From JAXLWB01 sp046328715 (lineage in GTDB: Bacteria; Chloroflexota; Anaerolineae; Caldilineales; Caldilineaceae), in assembly GCA_046328715.1 (NCBI GenBank), contig JAXLWB010000062.1:1-59878 (forward strand): a stretch of DNA of 59,878 nt. The letters are read 5' to 3'. The position numbers and the translations under genes were made by a program. The notes below the pieces were generated by a model. It was not told the origin of the DNA and ran no database searches. It saw nothing but the letters and a program-made list of their open reading frames with translations. This document shows, piece after piece, positions 25,532 to 33,474 of this stretch; within the stretch, counting starts at the first letter, position 1; each line of letters starts with the position of its first letter.

Positions 25532-26968
25532 ATGTCTCGCACCCTCACTATCGACCCTGTGACCCGCATCGAAGGTCATGCCAAGATTACGATCCATCTC
25601 GACGAGATGGGGAAGGTGGCTGATGCGCGCTTTCATGTCACTGAGTTTCGTGGTTTTGAGAAATTCTGCGAAGGGCGTTCCTTTTGGGAGATGCCTGGGA
25701 TCACGGCGCGCATCTGTGGCATCTGTCCGATCAGCCATATCCTCGCTTCATCCAAAACTGGGGATGCGATTCTCGGCACTCGCATTCCAGAAACAGCGGT
25801 CAAATTGCGCCGCATGTTAAATTGGGCACAATTGGTGCAAAGCCACGCCCTCAGCTTCTTCCACTTGAGCGGCCCCGATCTGCTCCTCGGCATGGAGAGC
25901 GATCCTGCCCAGCGCAACATCATGGGGCTGATTCAGCACTACCCAGAGATCGCCAAAAAAGGAATTCAACTGCGTCAATTTGGCCAGGATGTGATCCGCA
26001 TCCTGGGTGGGCGCAGTGTACATCCTGCCTGGAGCGTGCCAGGCGGTGTGCGTGAGCCACTCGATAACGAACGGCGCGATCAAATCCGCACCATGTTGCC
26101 TGATGCCTTTGACGGGCTTGATCTGGCGCTCAAACTGCTCAAGGATGCACTGCCTCGCTTCGAACGGGAGGCGGGCGACTATGGTGAGTTTCCCAGCCTC
26201 TTTATCGGGCTGGTCACTCCAGACGGTGGGCTGGAGCATTATGATGGTCTGCTACGGGTGATGGATAGCCAAGGCAACCTGCTGCAAGCTGGCTTCCCGC
26301 CTGAGCGCTTCCGAGAGATCATCGGCGAGGCAGTGGAGCCGTGGAGTTATCTCAAATTCCCCTATTACAAACCGATTGCTAATGGTGATTATGCGGCGGG
26401 CATCTATCGTGTCGGTCCGCTGGCGCGTGTCAACCTGTGCGATACTGCCGGTACGCAGCGTGCCGATGCCGAACTCAAACAGTTCCGCAGCCTTGCGCCC
26501 AACGGCAAACCAGTGACCAGCAGCTTCCATTATCACTACGCTCGGTTGATTGAAATTCTTTTTGCATTGGAGAAACTGGAAGAGACGGTCAATGACCCGA
26601 CGATCACCGACCATCGCGTGCGCAGCAGTGCAGGTGTCAATCAGCTGAGTGCCGTCGGTGTCAGTGAGGCCCCGCGTGGAACCCTCTTCCATGAGTATGA
26701 GGTGGACGAAAACGGCATTCTCAAAAAGGTAAATCTGATCATCGCCACTGGACAGAACAACCTAGCCATGAACCGTACAGTCAAGCAGATTGCCCAAGCC
26801 TATTGCGATGGTCGTACGATTAACCAGGGGATTCTGAATCGCATTGAGCATGGCATCCGCTGCTTTGACCCCTGCCTGAGCTGTTCTACCCATGCCGTTG
26901 GCCAAATGCCGCTGGACGTACAACTGCTTGATGCAGCGGGGCAGGTGGTGGATCGAGTCGTGCGATAG
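25532..26968 (+). CDS. hoxH: [NiFe] hydrogenase large subunit HoxH
   Basis: Catalytic subunit (478 aa) that reversibly oxidises H2 at a NiFe(CN)2CO centre. The N-terminal ligands are in RICGICPISH (Cys62, Cys65) and the C-terminal ligands in DPCLSCSTH (Cys448, Cys451). The 24 residues after His454 form the tail that a specific protease removes after nickel insertion; hoxW follows. I chose the ATG at 25532 (AAGGA upstream); the frame is open earlier through a repeat. The set HoxEFUYH indicates a cytoplasmic group 3d NAD(P)-coupled enzyme, useful for disposing of or gaining reductant under low oxygen. The hyp maturation genes are not in the window. Confidence 0.97.
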   Translation: MSRTLTIDPVTRIEGHAKITIHLDEMGKVADARFHVTEFRGFEKFCEGRSFWEMPGITARICGICPISHILASSKTGDAILGTRIPETAVKLRRMLNWAQLVQSHALSFFHLSGPDLLLGMESDPAQRNIMGLIQHYPEIAKKGIQLRQFGQDVIRILGGRSVHPAWSVPGGVREPLDNERRDQIRTMLPDAFDGLDLALKLLKDALPRFEREAGDYGEFPSLFIGLVTPDGGLEHYDGLLRVMDSQGNLLQAGFPPERFREIIGEAVEPWSYLKFPYYKPIANGDYAAGIYRVGPLARVNLCDTAGTQRADAELKQFRSLAPNGKPVTSSFHYHYARLIEILFALEKLEETVNDPTITDHRVRSSAGVNQLSAVGVSEAPRGTLFHEYEVDENGILKKVNLIIATGQNNLAMNRTVKQIAQAYCDGRTINQGILNRIEHGIRCFDPCLSCSTHAVGQMPLDVQLLDAAGQVVDRVVR

Positions 26969-26969
26969 G

Positions 26970-27082
26970 GAAGAGATCAGAGATTGCGGATTGCGGAATC
27001 GTTGGTCCCCTGCAACATGTGCATGCTGATTTCATTTTGTTGCGCATAATTTTGTACGGGCATCTCATCTCTTAGTCTCTTC
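26970..27082. repeat. heptad-word hairpin element, hoxH-hoxW gap
   Basis: Left words GAAGAGATCAGAGATTGCGG (about 26970-26996) face right words CATCTCATCTCTTAGTCTC (about 27061-27079). Pairing is partial. It fills the gap. Confidence 0.5.
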
Positions 27083-27089
27083 AAACCTT

Positions 27090-27638
27090 ATGCTTAGAAA
27101 GAATGTTCTCTTCATTGCCTATGGCAACCCTCTCCGCCGTGATGACGGCGCAGGGCTCGAACTGGCGCGGCGCGTGCAATTCGCAATCCGTGCCCAAAGT
27201 GGGCACCCGCCGCAATTCGCAATTCGCCTTCTCGAACTTCAGCAACTTGTACCCGAGCTTGTCAACGAAATCATCGATCCGTCGGTGGCATTGATTGTGT
27301 TCTTCGATTGTAGGGCACAGGCAGCAGGTGACAAGGGACAAACTGCGGAATGCGAAATACAGATTTGTCACCTGCCACTTGCCACTTGCCACTTGCTGCC
27401 TGCCTCCTTCACCCACCAGACTAGCCCCCAGACCTTGCTTGCGATGGCTTCGGCGCTCTATGGAACTGTGCCCCTCGCCTGGCTGGTCACCATTCCAGGC
27501 GACGACTTTGGTATGGGAGAAGGCTTTAGCCCAGCAGTGAGTCACTTATTGGAGGATGCGCCGGAGACCGCTCGAATGATTTTAGAAACTTTGAGATTCA
27601 ATGCAGAGCAAGTGGACAGCGGGTCAGTAGCCCAGTGA
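27090..27638 (+). CDS. hoxW: hydrogenase maturation protease HoxW with in-frame inserts
   Basis: Nickel-dependent endopeptidase (HycI/HybD fold) that cleaves the HoxH tail. Core motifs: IAYGNPLRRDDGAG, LLELQQLVPEL, a VFFDC strand (Asp equivalent to the second Ni ligand) and THQTSPQTLLAMASALYG (His). It is 182 aa, longer than the usual 150-160. The excess lies in two stretches made of repeat words: about 18 residues at 27176-27228, and about 32 at 27315-27410 (RAQAAGDKG to LPASF). The reading frame is kept and all recognisable core motifs lie outside, so it may still work; activity is uncertain. Confidence 0.88.
   Translation: MLRKNVLFIAYGNPLRRDDGAGLELARRVQFAIRAQSGHPPQFAIRLLELQQLVPELVNEIIDPSVALIVFFDCRAQAAGDKGQTAECEIQICHLPLATCHLLPASFTHQTSPQTLLAMASALYGTVPLAWLVTIPGDDFGMGEGFSPAVSHLLEDAPETARMILETLRFNAEQVDSGSVAQ
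27176..27228. repeat. heptad words inside hoxW (first insert)
   Basis: Words TTCGCAA/TTCGCAA/GTGCAAT flank a small hairpin GTGCCC-AAAGT-GGGCAC (27190-27206). The translated stretch has no counterpart in the family as I know it. Confidence 0.55.
27315..27410. repeat. heptad-word hairpin inside hoxW (second insert)
   Basis: About 96 bases read as 7-base words: CAGGCAG CAGGTGA CAAGGGA on the left and three exact GCCACTT copies then GCTGCCT on the right. The arms are inverse complements (GGCAGCAGGTGACAAG with CTTG..CTTGCTGCCTGCC). The length is 32 codons, so the frame survives. Confidence 0.7.
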
Positions 27639-27699
27639 ATGAGTCCCCGCAAACTCTCCTACTTTCTTACTGTCCGACTTTGTACAGTAGGGAGGGACT

Positions 27700-28884
27700 A
27701 TGAAAACTGTTACAAGACTTCAAGATAAAATTTGCCCATCAGACCTGCAATATTTGCTTGGCGCGCAAGAAGAATTCTGCGTTTCGGTCTATGTTCCTGT
27801 CCATCAGCCGCTAAACGATTCGGCCCATGCCGCATTGCGCACCCGTCAATTGTTGCGTGATGTCGAAGAAACGTTGCTGAGGGTGCTTCCGGTGACAGCG
27901 GTGGAGCAGTTGCTGATGCCGATTCGTGCCCTCAATGATTCGTCGGCTTTTTGGCGACAGATTCAATCAGGTGCTGCCTTCCTGGTTTCTAAGGAGGTCG
28001 AACTGATCTATAACCTCCCTTACCCTTGCCCAGAGTCGGCGACAGTGGCGCGTCACTTCAACATTCGCCCGTTGCTGCCTATGCTGCATGATGCCAATCA
28101 CTTCTTCGTTTTGGCACTCAGTCAGGGCAATGTACGCCTTTACCGTGGCACGGCGAACTCGATCAACGAGGTGGCGATCGAAAATGCACCGACCAATCTG
28201 GCCGAAGCATTGCGCTATGATGAATTCGAAAAACAGCTCCAGACGCACACTACGGGTAGCAGCAGTGTGAATGGGCGTGAAGCAACCATGTTTCATGGCC
28301 AGGGCAGTTCCAGCGAGGAAGCAGTCACCAAGAAGTATCTGCAACGTTTTCTCCAAGAGCTCGAACACGGGGTGACTGAACTGTTGCGAGGCGACGAGGT
28401 TCCCCTCATCACTGCTGGGGTCGAGTATATTCGTGCTATCTATCGTCAGGTGAATCGTTATTCTAACCTGTTGGATGCGGGGATTGCGGGCAACTGCGAT
28501 CATTGGAGCGCACAGGAATTTCAGGCGGCTGCGTTACACGTTCTGAATGTGGAACGGAATACGGCCTTGCAGGCCAAACTTCACCAGCTGGCTGAATGGC
28601 TCGGTGCAGGCGACCGCCGCGGATTGGCCAATATCGATTCGATTATCCGTGCCGCAAAGCAAGGGCGCGTCGAATCGCTCTTTGTAACCCCGGATGCCAA
28701 TGCCTGGGGTGCCTATGATGCAACAATGGATCGGCTCGAGAAGATGGATCAAGCCGTAGCTAACAGTGAGGATCTGGTCAACCTTGCCGCCATCCTGACC
28801 CTACAAACTGGTGGCAAAGTACAAGAGGTCAGCCCAAGCGCCATGCCCGCCCAGGCAAAGGTTGGGGCATTGTTGAGATATTGA
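27700..28884 (+). CDS. baeRF-family (eRF1-like) protein
   Basis: Bacterial/archaeal eRF1-like family protein (394 aa). The N-terminal domain carries FCVSVYVPVHQPLNDSAHAA and a long helix (RTRQLLRDVEETLLRVL). The middle has HFFVLALSQGNVRLYRG, typical of this family. The last third is eRF1 domain-3-like, with NIDSIIRAAKQGRVESLFV. Members are predicted to act on ribosomes, possibly in stalled translation or hibernation, but lack a proven activity. Good ribosome binding site (GGGAGGGA). It lies 61 bases after hoxW and may be in the hox transcript. Rv2629 of the mycobacterial DosR regulon belongs to the same superfamily. Confidence 0.82.
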   Translation: MKTVTRLQDKICPSDLQYLLGAQEEFCVSVYVPVHQPLNDSAHAALRTRQLLRDVEETLLRVLPVTAVEQLLMPIRALNDSSAFWRQIQSGAAFLVSKEVELIYNLPYPCPESATVARHFNIRPLLPMLHDANHFFVLALSQGNVRLYRGTANSINEVAIENAPTNLAEALRYDEFEKQLQTHTTGSSSVNGREATMFHGQGSSSEEAVTKKYLQRFLQELEHGVTELLRGDEVPLITAGVEYIRAIYRQVNRYSNLLDAGIAGNCDHWSAQEFQAAALHVLNVERNTALQAKLHQLAEWLGAGDRRGLANIDSIIRAAKQGRVESLFVTPDANAWGAYDATMDRLEKMDQAVANSEDLVNLAAILTLQTGGKVQEVSPSAMPAQAKVGALLRY

Positions 28885-28911
28885 TAGACAACCAAAGGCT
28901 ACCCGTATCAA

Positions 28912-29019
28912 ATCCTGCCCCAGCGGGACACCTGAATTTAGTGCGAATATATCTATAAAATGATTAAAAAGATTGGCTAATGTTGTTTGATGCTAAATTC
29001 AAGGTGTCCCGCTAGGACA
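28912..29019. mobile_element. MITE-like element between convergent genes
   Basis: Terminal inverted repeats of about 25 bases (28912-28941 and 28992-29019; shared AGCGGGACACCT and GAATTTAG) surround an AT-rich 50-base centre. No open frame. It could act as a bidirectional terminator; its sequence is unlike the heptad hairpins. Confidence 0.55.
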
Positions 29020-29046
29020 AAGAAATGTATATGTGCTTCCTAACCC

Positions 29047-31746
29047 CTACCTCCTTCTTCTCACTACCCACTTCGCCATCTCCAACACCGGCACCACCGA
29101 GGCCGCAGCTACAATGGCCAGCAGCCAATCCATCCCACTGAGGACATTCATGCCAAAAAGTGTACGCAAGAAGGGCACGAGCAAAATGACACAGAGTAGT
29201 ATGACCTCGCCCAGAATCGCCCAGTTGAGCCAGTGGTTGGCAAAGGGATGAACGAAGGCACTGCGTCGATCGGAACGGAAGCAGTAGGCGTTGAAGAACT
29301 GAATCAGCACCAGCGCGACAAAGACCATGGTCATTGCTTCGGACAAGCTGCGACCATGTTGCAAAGACCACCAGAAGAGGCCGACGTTGACCATAGTTGA
29401 CCAGAGCCCGCTGATACTCATCATCGTCACGACAGGGCGAGTGAAGATGCCCGTCTCGGTGTTACGTGGCGGGCGCGACATCAGGTCATCGTCCGGTGGG
29501 TCGGCGGCGAGAGCGATAGCAGGAAGGCCGTCGGTCGCCAGATTGACATAAAGGATCTGTAAAGCGCTCAGCGGCGATGGCAACCCAGCCAGCGCTGTGA
29601 TCGCCATTAGCCCAATTTCGCCCAGATTGGAGGAGAGCAAAAACATCAGGTACTTCTTGATGTTGTCAAAAATGCCGCGTCCTTCTTCGACCGCGGCGAC
29701 AATCGAAGCAAAGTTGTCGTCGGTTAATGTCATTTCCGCCGCCTCGCGTGTAACATCGGTGCCAGCGACACCCATCGCAATGCCAACATCGGCCTTCTTC
29801 AAGGCAGGCGCATCGTTAACTCCGTCACCGGTCATTGCCACCACCTGGCCGCGCTTTTGCAGGGCAGTGACGATGCGCAGCTTATGGGCGGGCGAAACGC
29901 GGGCGTAGACATCAATCTTATCGACTCGTCGATCCAACTCTGCTTCGCTCATCTGCTCTAGCTCAGCACCAGTCACCACATGACCGCCGCTGAGTAACTC
30001 AAGTTCACGCCCAACTGCCTGCGCCGTTAGCGGATGGTCGCCTGTGATCATAATCGGGCGAATGCCTGCACGGCGGCAGGTTGCAATCGCTGCCTTGACC
30101 TCGGGACGGGGCGGGTCGCTCATACCAACGAGGCCAAGAAAGGTCATCCCCTCTTCGGCGCAATGCAACTCCGTGCCGGGTTTGCGTGCGATGGCCAGCA
30201 CACGTAATGCTTGGTCAGCCATCGCCTGAGCCGTCGCCAAAATCTCTTCACGCTCTGGCTCTTCCAGCACTTCAATTCCACCCAAGGTGAGATGATCAGC
30301 ACAACTATCCAGAATCACTTCGGGAGCACCCTTCGCATAGGCAACCGAACCGTCCTCACTTTCGTGGACCGTGGTCATTCGTTTGCTTTCCGAAGTGAAG
30401 GGAATCTCATGGATGCGTGGGTACTGCTCATCGAGCGTCGGTTTGTGCAGACCGACCTTTGCCGCGGCGACGATCAAGGCTGCCTCGGTAGGATCGCCTT
30501 TGACGCGGCTGGGACGGCTGCCATCGCTGTCTAACTTGACTGCTTCATCCGAAGCCAAGACTGCGGCGTGGAGCAGGGCGTTGACAGCACCATCATCTGC
30601 AATGCTTTCACCTTCACGCAGAATTTCGCCCTTTGGGTCGTACCCTACGCCCGACACATCAAGCATGGCACCTGAGACAAAGATCTTGCGTACGGTCATC
30701 TCATCTTGGGTGAGGGTGCCCGTCTTGTCCGAGCAGATCACCGAGACACTGCCGAGAGTTTCTACCGCTGGCAGCCTACGGATCAGTGCATTGCGCCGTA
30801 CCATACGTTGGACGCCAATGGCAAGTGAGATCGTCACCACAGCGGGCAACGCCTCCGGCACCACAGCCACGGCCAGGGCAATGGCAAAGATGATCAATTC
30901 GACCAACGGCTGTCCACGCCAAAGACCGAGTGCCACAATCAACAAGATAATGACAAAGGCACCACGGGCAAGATTCTGTCCTACCTTGTCCAGATTGGCC
31001 TGGAGTGGGGTCTTGCTGTTTTCCACCGCTTCGAGCATCTCGGCGATCTTGCCAAATTCCGTACGCATCCCGGTTGTCGTGACCAGTGCTCGCCCGCGTC
31101 CATAGGTGACAACGGTGCCAGAGTAGACCATGTTGGTCCGGTCGCCCAAGGCCAGTATCCTGCCCGCTTCTTGACTGAGTGGGGCAGTCTGCTTCTGAAC
31201 TGGCATCGATTCGCCTGTGAGTACCGACTCAACCACTTGGAGATTTACAGCTTCGAAGAGTCGCGCATCAGCCGGGATTTTGTCGCCGGTTTGTAGAACG
31301 ATTACGTCACCAGGTACTAGTTGGCGCGACGGGATGTCAAGCTCTTTCCCGTCGCGCAACACCGTTGCCTTCGGCGCGGCAATCTGACGTAAGGCTTCCA
31401 ATGAACGTTCTGCTCGATATTCCTGGACAAAGCCAAGGAGCACTGCCAGTAACACAATCACAGCAATGGCGATTGCCTCCGAGGTATGCCCAAGGATCAG
31501 TGAAAGTCCGACCGCAATCAGCAGGACGATGATCAACAGATTCTTGAATTGGCTGACCAACAATGTCCAAACCGTAGTACCTTTGACTTGGAGTAACTCG
31601 TTTGGCCCAACCTGCGCCAGCCGTTGACTGGCTTCCGTTTCGCTGAGCCCTTGTCTGCTGCTATCGAGTGCGTCCATCGTCTCGTAGATCGAAAGCACAT
31701 ACCATTCGCTATGGGGCGATGGTGAGGAGGGGGAAGGAAGTGTCAT
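29047..31746 (-). CDS. P-type Ca2+-transporting ATPase (CtpF/SERCA-like)
   Basis: Cation-pumping P-type ATPase (899 aa), full length. The N-terminal cation ATPase domain is followed by the actuator TGES (VLTGESMPVQ), phosphorylated Asp340 (SDKTGTLT), the nucleotide-binding domain (KGAPEVIL) and the hinge MTGDGVNDAPALKKADVGIAM. Membrane helix 4 has VVPEALP, helix 5 SSNLGEIG and helix 6 NLATDGLPA; these match the acidic and Asn residues of both Ca2+ sites of SERCA, so calcium is the likeliest cargo, though Mn2+ is possible. The C-terminal six helices are complete. Last of the four-gene minus operon APH-kinase-CDF-ATPase. Confidence 0.93.
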   Translation of the reverse strand: MTLPSPSSPSPHSEWYVLSIYETMDALDSSRQGLSETEASQRLAQVGPNELLQVKGTTVWTLLVSQFKNLLIIVLLIAVGLSLILGHTSEAIAIAVIVLLAVLLGFVQEYRAERSLEALRQIAAPKATVLRDGKELDIPSRQLVPGDVIVLQTGDKIPADARLFEAVNLQVVESVLTGESMPVQKQTAPLSQEAGRILALGDRTNMVYSGTVVTYGRGRALVTTTGMRTEFGKIAEMLEAVENSKTPLQANLDKVGQNLARGAFVIILLIVALGLWRGQPLVELIIFAIALAVAVVPEALPAVVTISLAIGVQRMVRRNALIRRLPAVETLGSVSVICSDKTGTLTQDEMTVRKIFVSGAMLDVSGVGYDPKGEILREGESIADDGAVNALLHAAVLASDEAVKLDSDGSRPSRVKGDPTEAALIVAAAKVGLHKPTLDEQYPRIHEIPFTSESKRMTTVHESEDGSVAYAKGAPEVILDSCADHLTLGGIEVLEEPEREEILATAQAMADQALRVLAIARKPGTELHCAEEGMTFLGLVGMSDPPRPEVKAAIATCRRAGIRPIMITGDHPLTAQAVGRELELLSGGHVVTGAELEQMSEAELDRRVDKIDVYARVSPAHKLRIVTALQKRGQVVAMTGDGVNDAPALKKADVGIAMGVAGTDVTREAAEMTLTDDNFASIVAAVEEGRGIFDNIKKYLMFLLSSNLGEIGLMAITALAGLPSPLSALQILYVNLATDGLPAIALAADPPDDDLMSRPPRNTETGIFTRPVVTMMSISGLWSTMVNVGLFWWSLQHGRSLSEAMTMVFVALVLIQFFNAYCFRSDRRSAFVHPFANHWLNWAILGEVILLCVILLVPFLRTLFGMNVLSGMDWLLAIVAAASVVPVLEMAKWVVRRRR

Positions 31747-31754
31747 AGGTCAAC

Positions 31755-31828
31755 TCCATACTGACAGGATGACAAATGACAAGATGACACGGGAAGCTAG
31801 TACTTCATCCTGTCATCCCTTCATTTCT
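31755..31828. repeat. octad-word element, CDF-ATPase gap
   Basis: Words GATGACAA/ATGACAA/GATGACAC on the left and TCATCCTG/TCATCCCT/TCATTTCT on the right, partly complementary. Same architecture as the heptad hairpins, with an 8-base period. Confidence 0.45.
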
Positions 31829-32752
31829 TCAGCCTGCCACTTTTTCACCCCTACGGTCAATCTCGATATCATCCATCGAAACGGGGTCTTCTAGGGGTTC
31901 TAAATGGGTGAAGATGGTGGTGCCGGGCAGGGCGGTTCGGATCGCTTCTTCGATCTCTTCCAGGCGATCATGGCCATATTGTACTGTCCAACGCCCGGGA
32001 ACGAGCACATGGACAGCCATAAAGCGCCGTGCGCCTGCTTGGCGTGTACGAAGAGCGTGAAACTGAATGCCTTGACGGCGAAATGTTTCCAACTCGCCCT
32101 CCACCAGGGTAAGCTCTTCATTGGTAATCGAGGTGTCCATCAGCCCTAAGGCCGAACTGCGCATGAGGCGAACGCCCATCCAAATAATGTTGGCCGAGAC
32201 AAGCAAGGCCACGATTGAGTCGAGCGAAGCCCACCCGCTCAACCAAACTGCACCTACGCCTAACAAAACTCCGCCGGAGGTCCAAACATCGGTCATCAGA
32301 TGTGAGGCGTCTGCTTCGAGGGTCACCGAACGGTAGCGTTGCCCAGCACGGCGTAGTACTTGGGCTACGACCAAATTGATCAGAGCCGCTGTCAGACTCA
32401 CTGCCAAGCCGATATCAAGTTGTTTAAGCTCTTGCGGGTGCAGCAGACGGTCGATTGCCGCGTAGGCACTGGCAAGCGCCGCAATTAGGATCAGCGCACC
32501 TTCGATGCCGCTGGCAAAATATTCGGCCTTGCTGTGGCCGTAGGCATGTTCTTCGTCGGGTGGCAGGGCGGCAAGACGCAACATCAGCAGTGCCATCACC
32601 GCCGCAACCAGATTAACAATCGACTCCATCGCATCGGAGAGTAGACCGACCGAACCGGAGAGGAAATAGGCGCCGCTTTTGAGGGCGATGGTGGCGAGCG
32701 CCGCAGCAATCGAAAGCCAGGCGTAGCGGGTGGGTGTTGTTTCAATATTCAT
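31829..32752 (-). CDS. cation diffusion facilitator (CDF) transporter
   Basis: Six-helix divalent metal efflux pump (307 aa) with a cytoplasmic C-terminal domain. Helix 2 has GSVGLLSDAMESIVNL and helix 5 ADASHLMTDVWTSGG, giving the metal-site Asp/His residues, and the EEHAYGHSKAEY loop is typical. Helix 2 has D..E rather than H..D, which suggests Fe/Mn/Co rather than Zn, though this is only a guess. Family substrates are Zn2+, Fe2+, Mn2+, Co2+. Between the APS-kinase-like gene and the Ca2+ ATPase gene, with short gaps. Confidence 0.92.
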   Translation of the reverse strand: MNIETTPTRYAWLSIAAALATIALKSGAYFLSGSVGLLSDAMESIVNLVAAVMALLMLRLAALPPDEEHAYGHSKAEYFASGIEGALILIAALASAYAAIDRLLHPQELKQLDIGLAVSLTAALINLVVAQVLRRAGQRYRSVTLEADASHLMTDVWTSGGVLLGVGAVWLSGWASLDSIVALLVSANIIWMGVRLMRSSALGLMDTSITNEELTLVEGELETFRRQGIQFHALRTRQAGARRFMAVHVLVPGRWTVQYGHDRLEEIEEAIRTALPGTTIFTHLEPLEDPVSMDDIEIDRRGEKVAG

Positions 32753-32830
32753 TAATTGTGTTTCACTTTGACATTTCAGATTACACAGGGATACAGGCCG
32801 GTAGTTTCTGCCTGCACAACCCGAGTAAAA

Positions 32831-33355
32831 TTATGATTCTATCAAATTCTTTAGCTCTTCGATCACCTGCCTTGCCCCTTGCTCCGGTGTCAGCGTTTCG
32901 CTATCCACTGTGACTTCAGGCGCATTGGGGATCTCGAACATTGCACCGACCCCTGGTACTTGCGTTGCCGCACCGCTGACGGCACGTTGATAGATCCCTT
33001 TGGGGTCGCGCTGGCGACAAGTTTCGAGCGAGCAGTGTACATAGACTTCGGCAAAGCGAGCAATCTGTTGTCGTGCCTGTTGGCGATAGTGCGCTCGATT
33101 GGCCGTGGCGGCGATCAGCAGATTGACCCCGTTTTGTGCCAGCAATGTCGCCAATCCGGCGATGGCAGTGTAAAACCAGTCACGCTCCTTCTCAGAGTAG
33201 GTGGGTGTAGGCGTCAATATCTGTCGTAATTCATCCGAATCGAAGATCACGCTCTGAATCGAACGTTCGGCTAATTGTTGCTGCACGGCCCGTGCCAACG
33301 TCGTCTTGCCCGACGCTGGCAGCCCGCTGAACCAAAGGACGAAGCCGAGTGACAT
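32831..33355 (-). CDS. adenylylsulfate-kinase-like protein
   Basis: P-loop kinase (174 aa) closest to CysC: Walker A GLPASGKTT, the FDSDELRQIL substrate loop, RDPKGIYQRAV and FEIPNAPEV as in APS kinases. APS kinase makes PAPS from adenylylsulfate. No sulfate transport, sulfurylase or sulfotransferase genes are near, and it is placed between an APH-like kinase and metal transporters, so it may phosphorylate something else. In the mycobacterial dormancy regulon an APH domain is fused with a P-loop kinase (Rv2004c), a loose parallel. Second gene of its operon. Confidence 0.85.
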   Translation of the reverse strand: MSLGFVLWFSGLPASGKTTLARAVQQQLAERSIQSVIFDSDELRQILTPTPTYSEKERDWFYTAIAGLATLLAQNGVNLLIAATANRAHYRQQARQQIARFAEVYVHCSLETCRQRDPKGIYQRAVSGAATQVPGVGAMFEIPNAPEVTVDSETLTPEQGARQVIEELKNLIES

Positions 33356-33372
33356 GGTGAGAATCTCCTGTG

Positions 33373-33474
33373 GATGACTCGTGGTGCGTGAACCAGATTC
33401 AAGCTACATTTGTCACTTGCCGATTGTACAATCGCGCGCGTCAATCCTTCACCCATCACGGATCACGCATCACG
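33373..33474. repeat. heptad-word hairpin element (GTGATCC type)
   Basis: The right arm (33448-33474) reads CACCCATCACGGATCACG with CATCACG; the left arm (33373-33393) has CTCGTGGTGCGTGAA. Same words as in the hox copies. It overlaps the last codon and stop of the APH gene. Confidence 0.6.
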
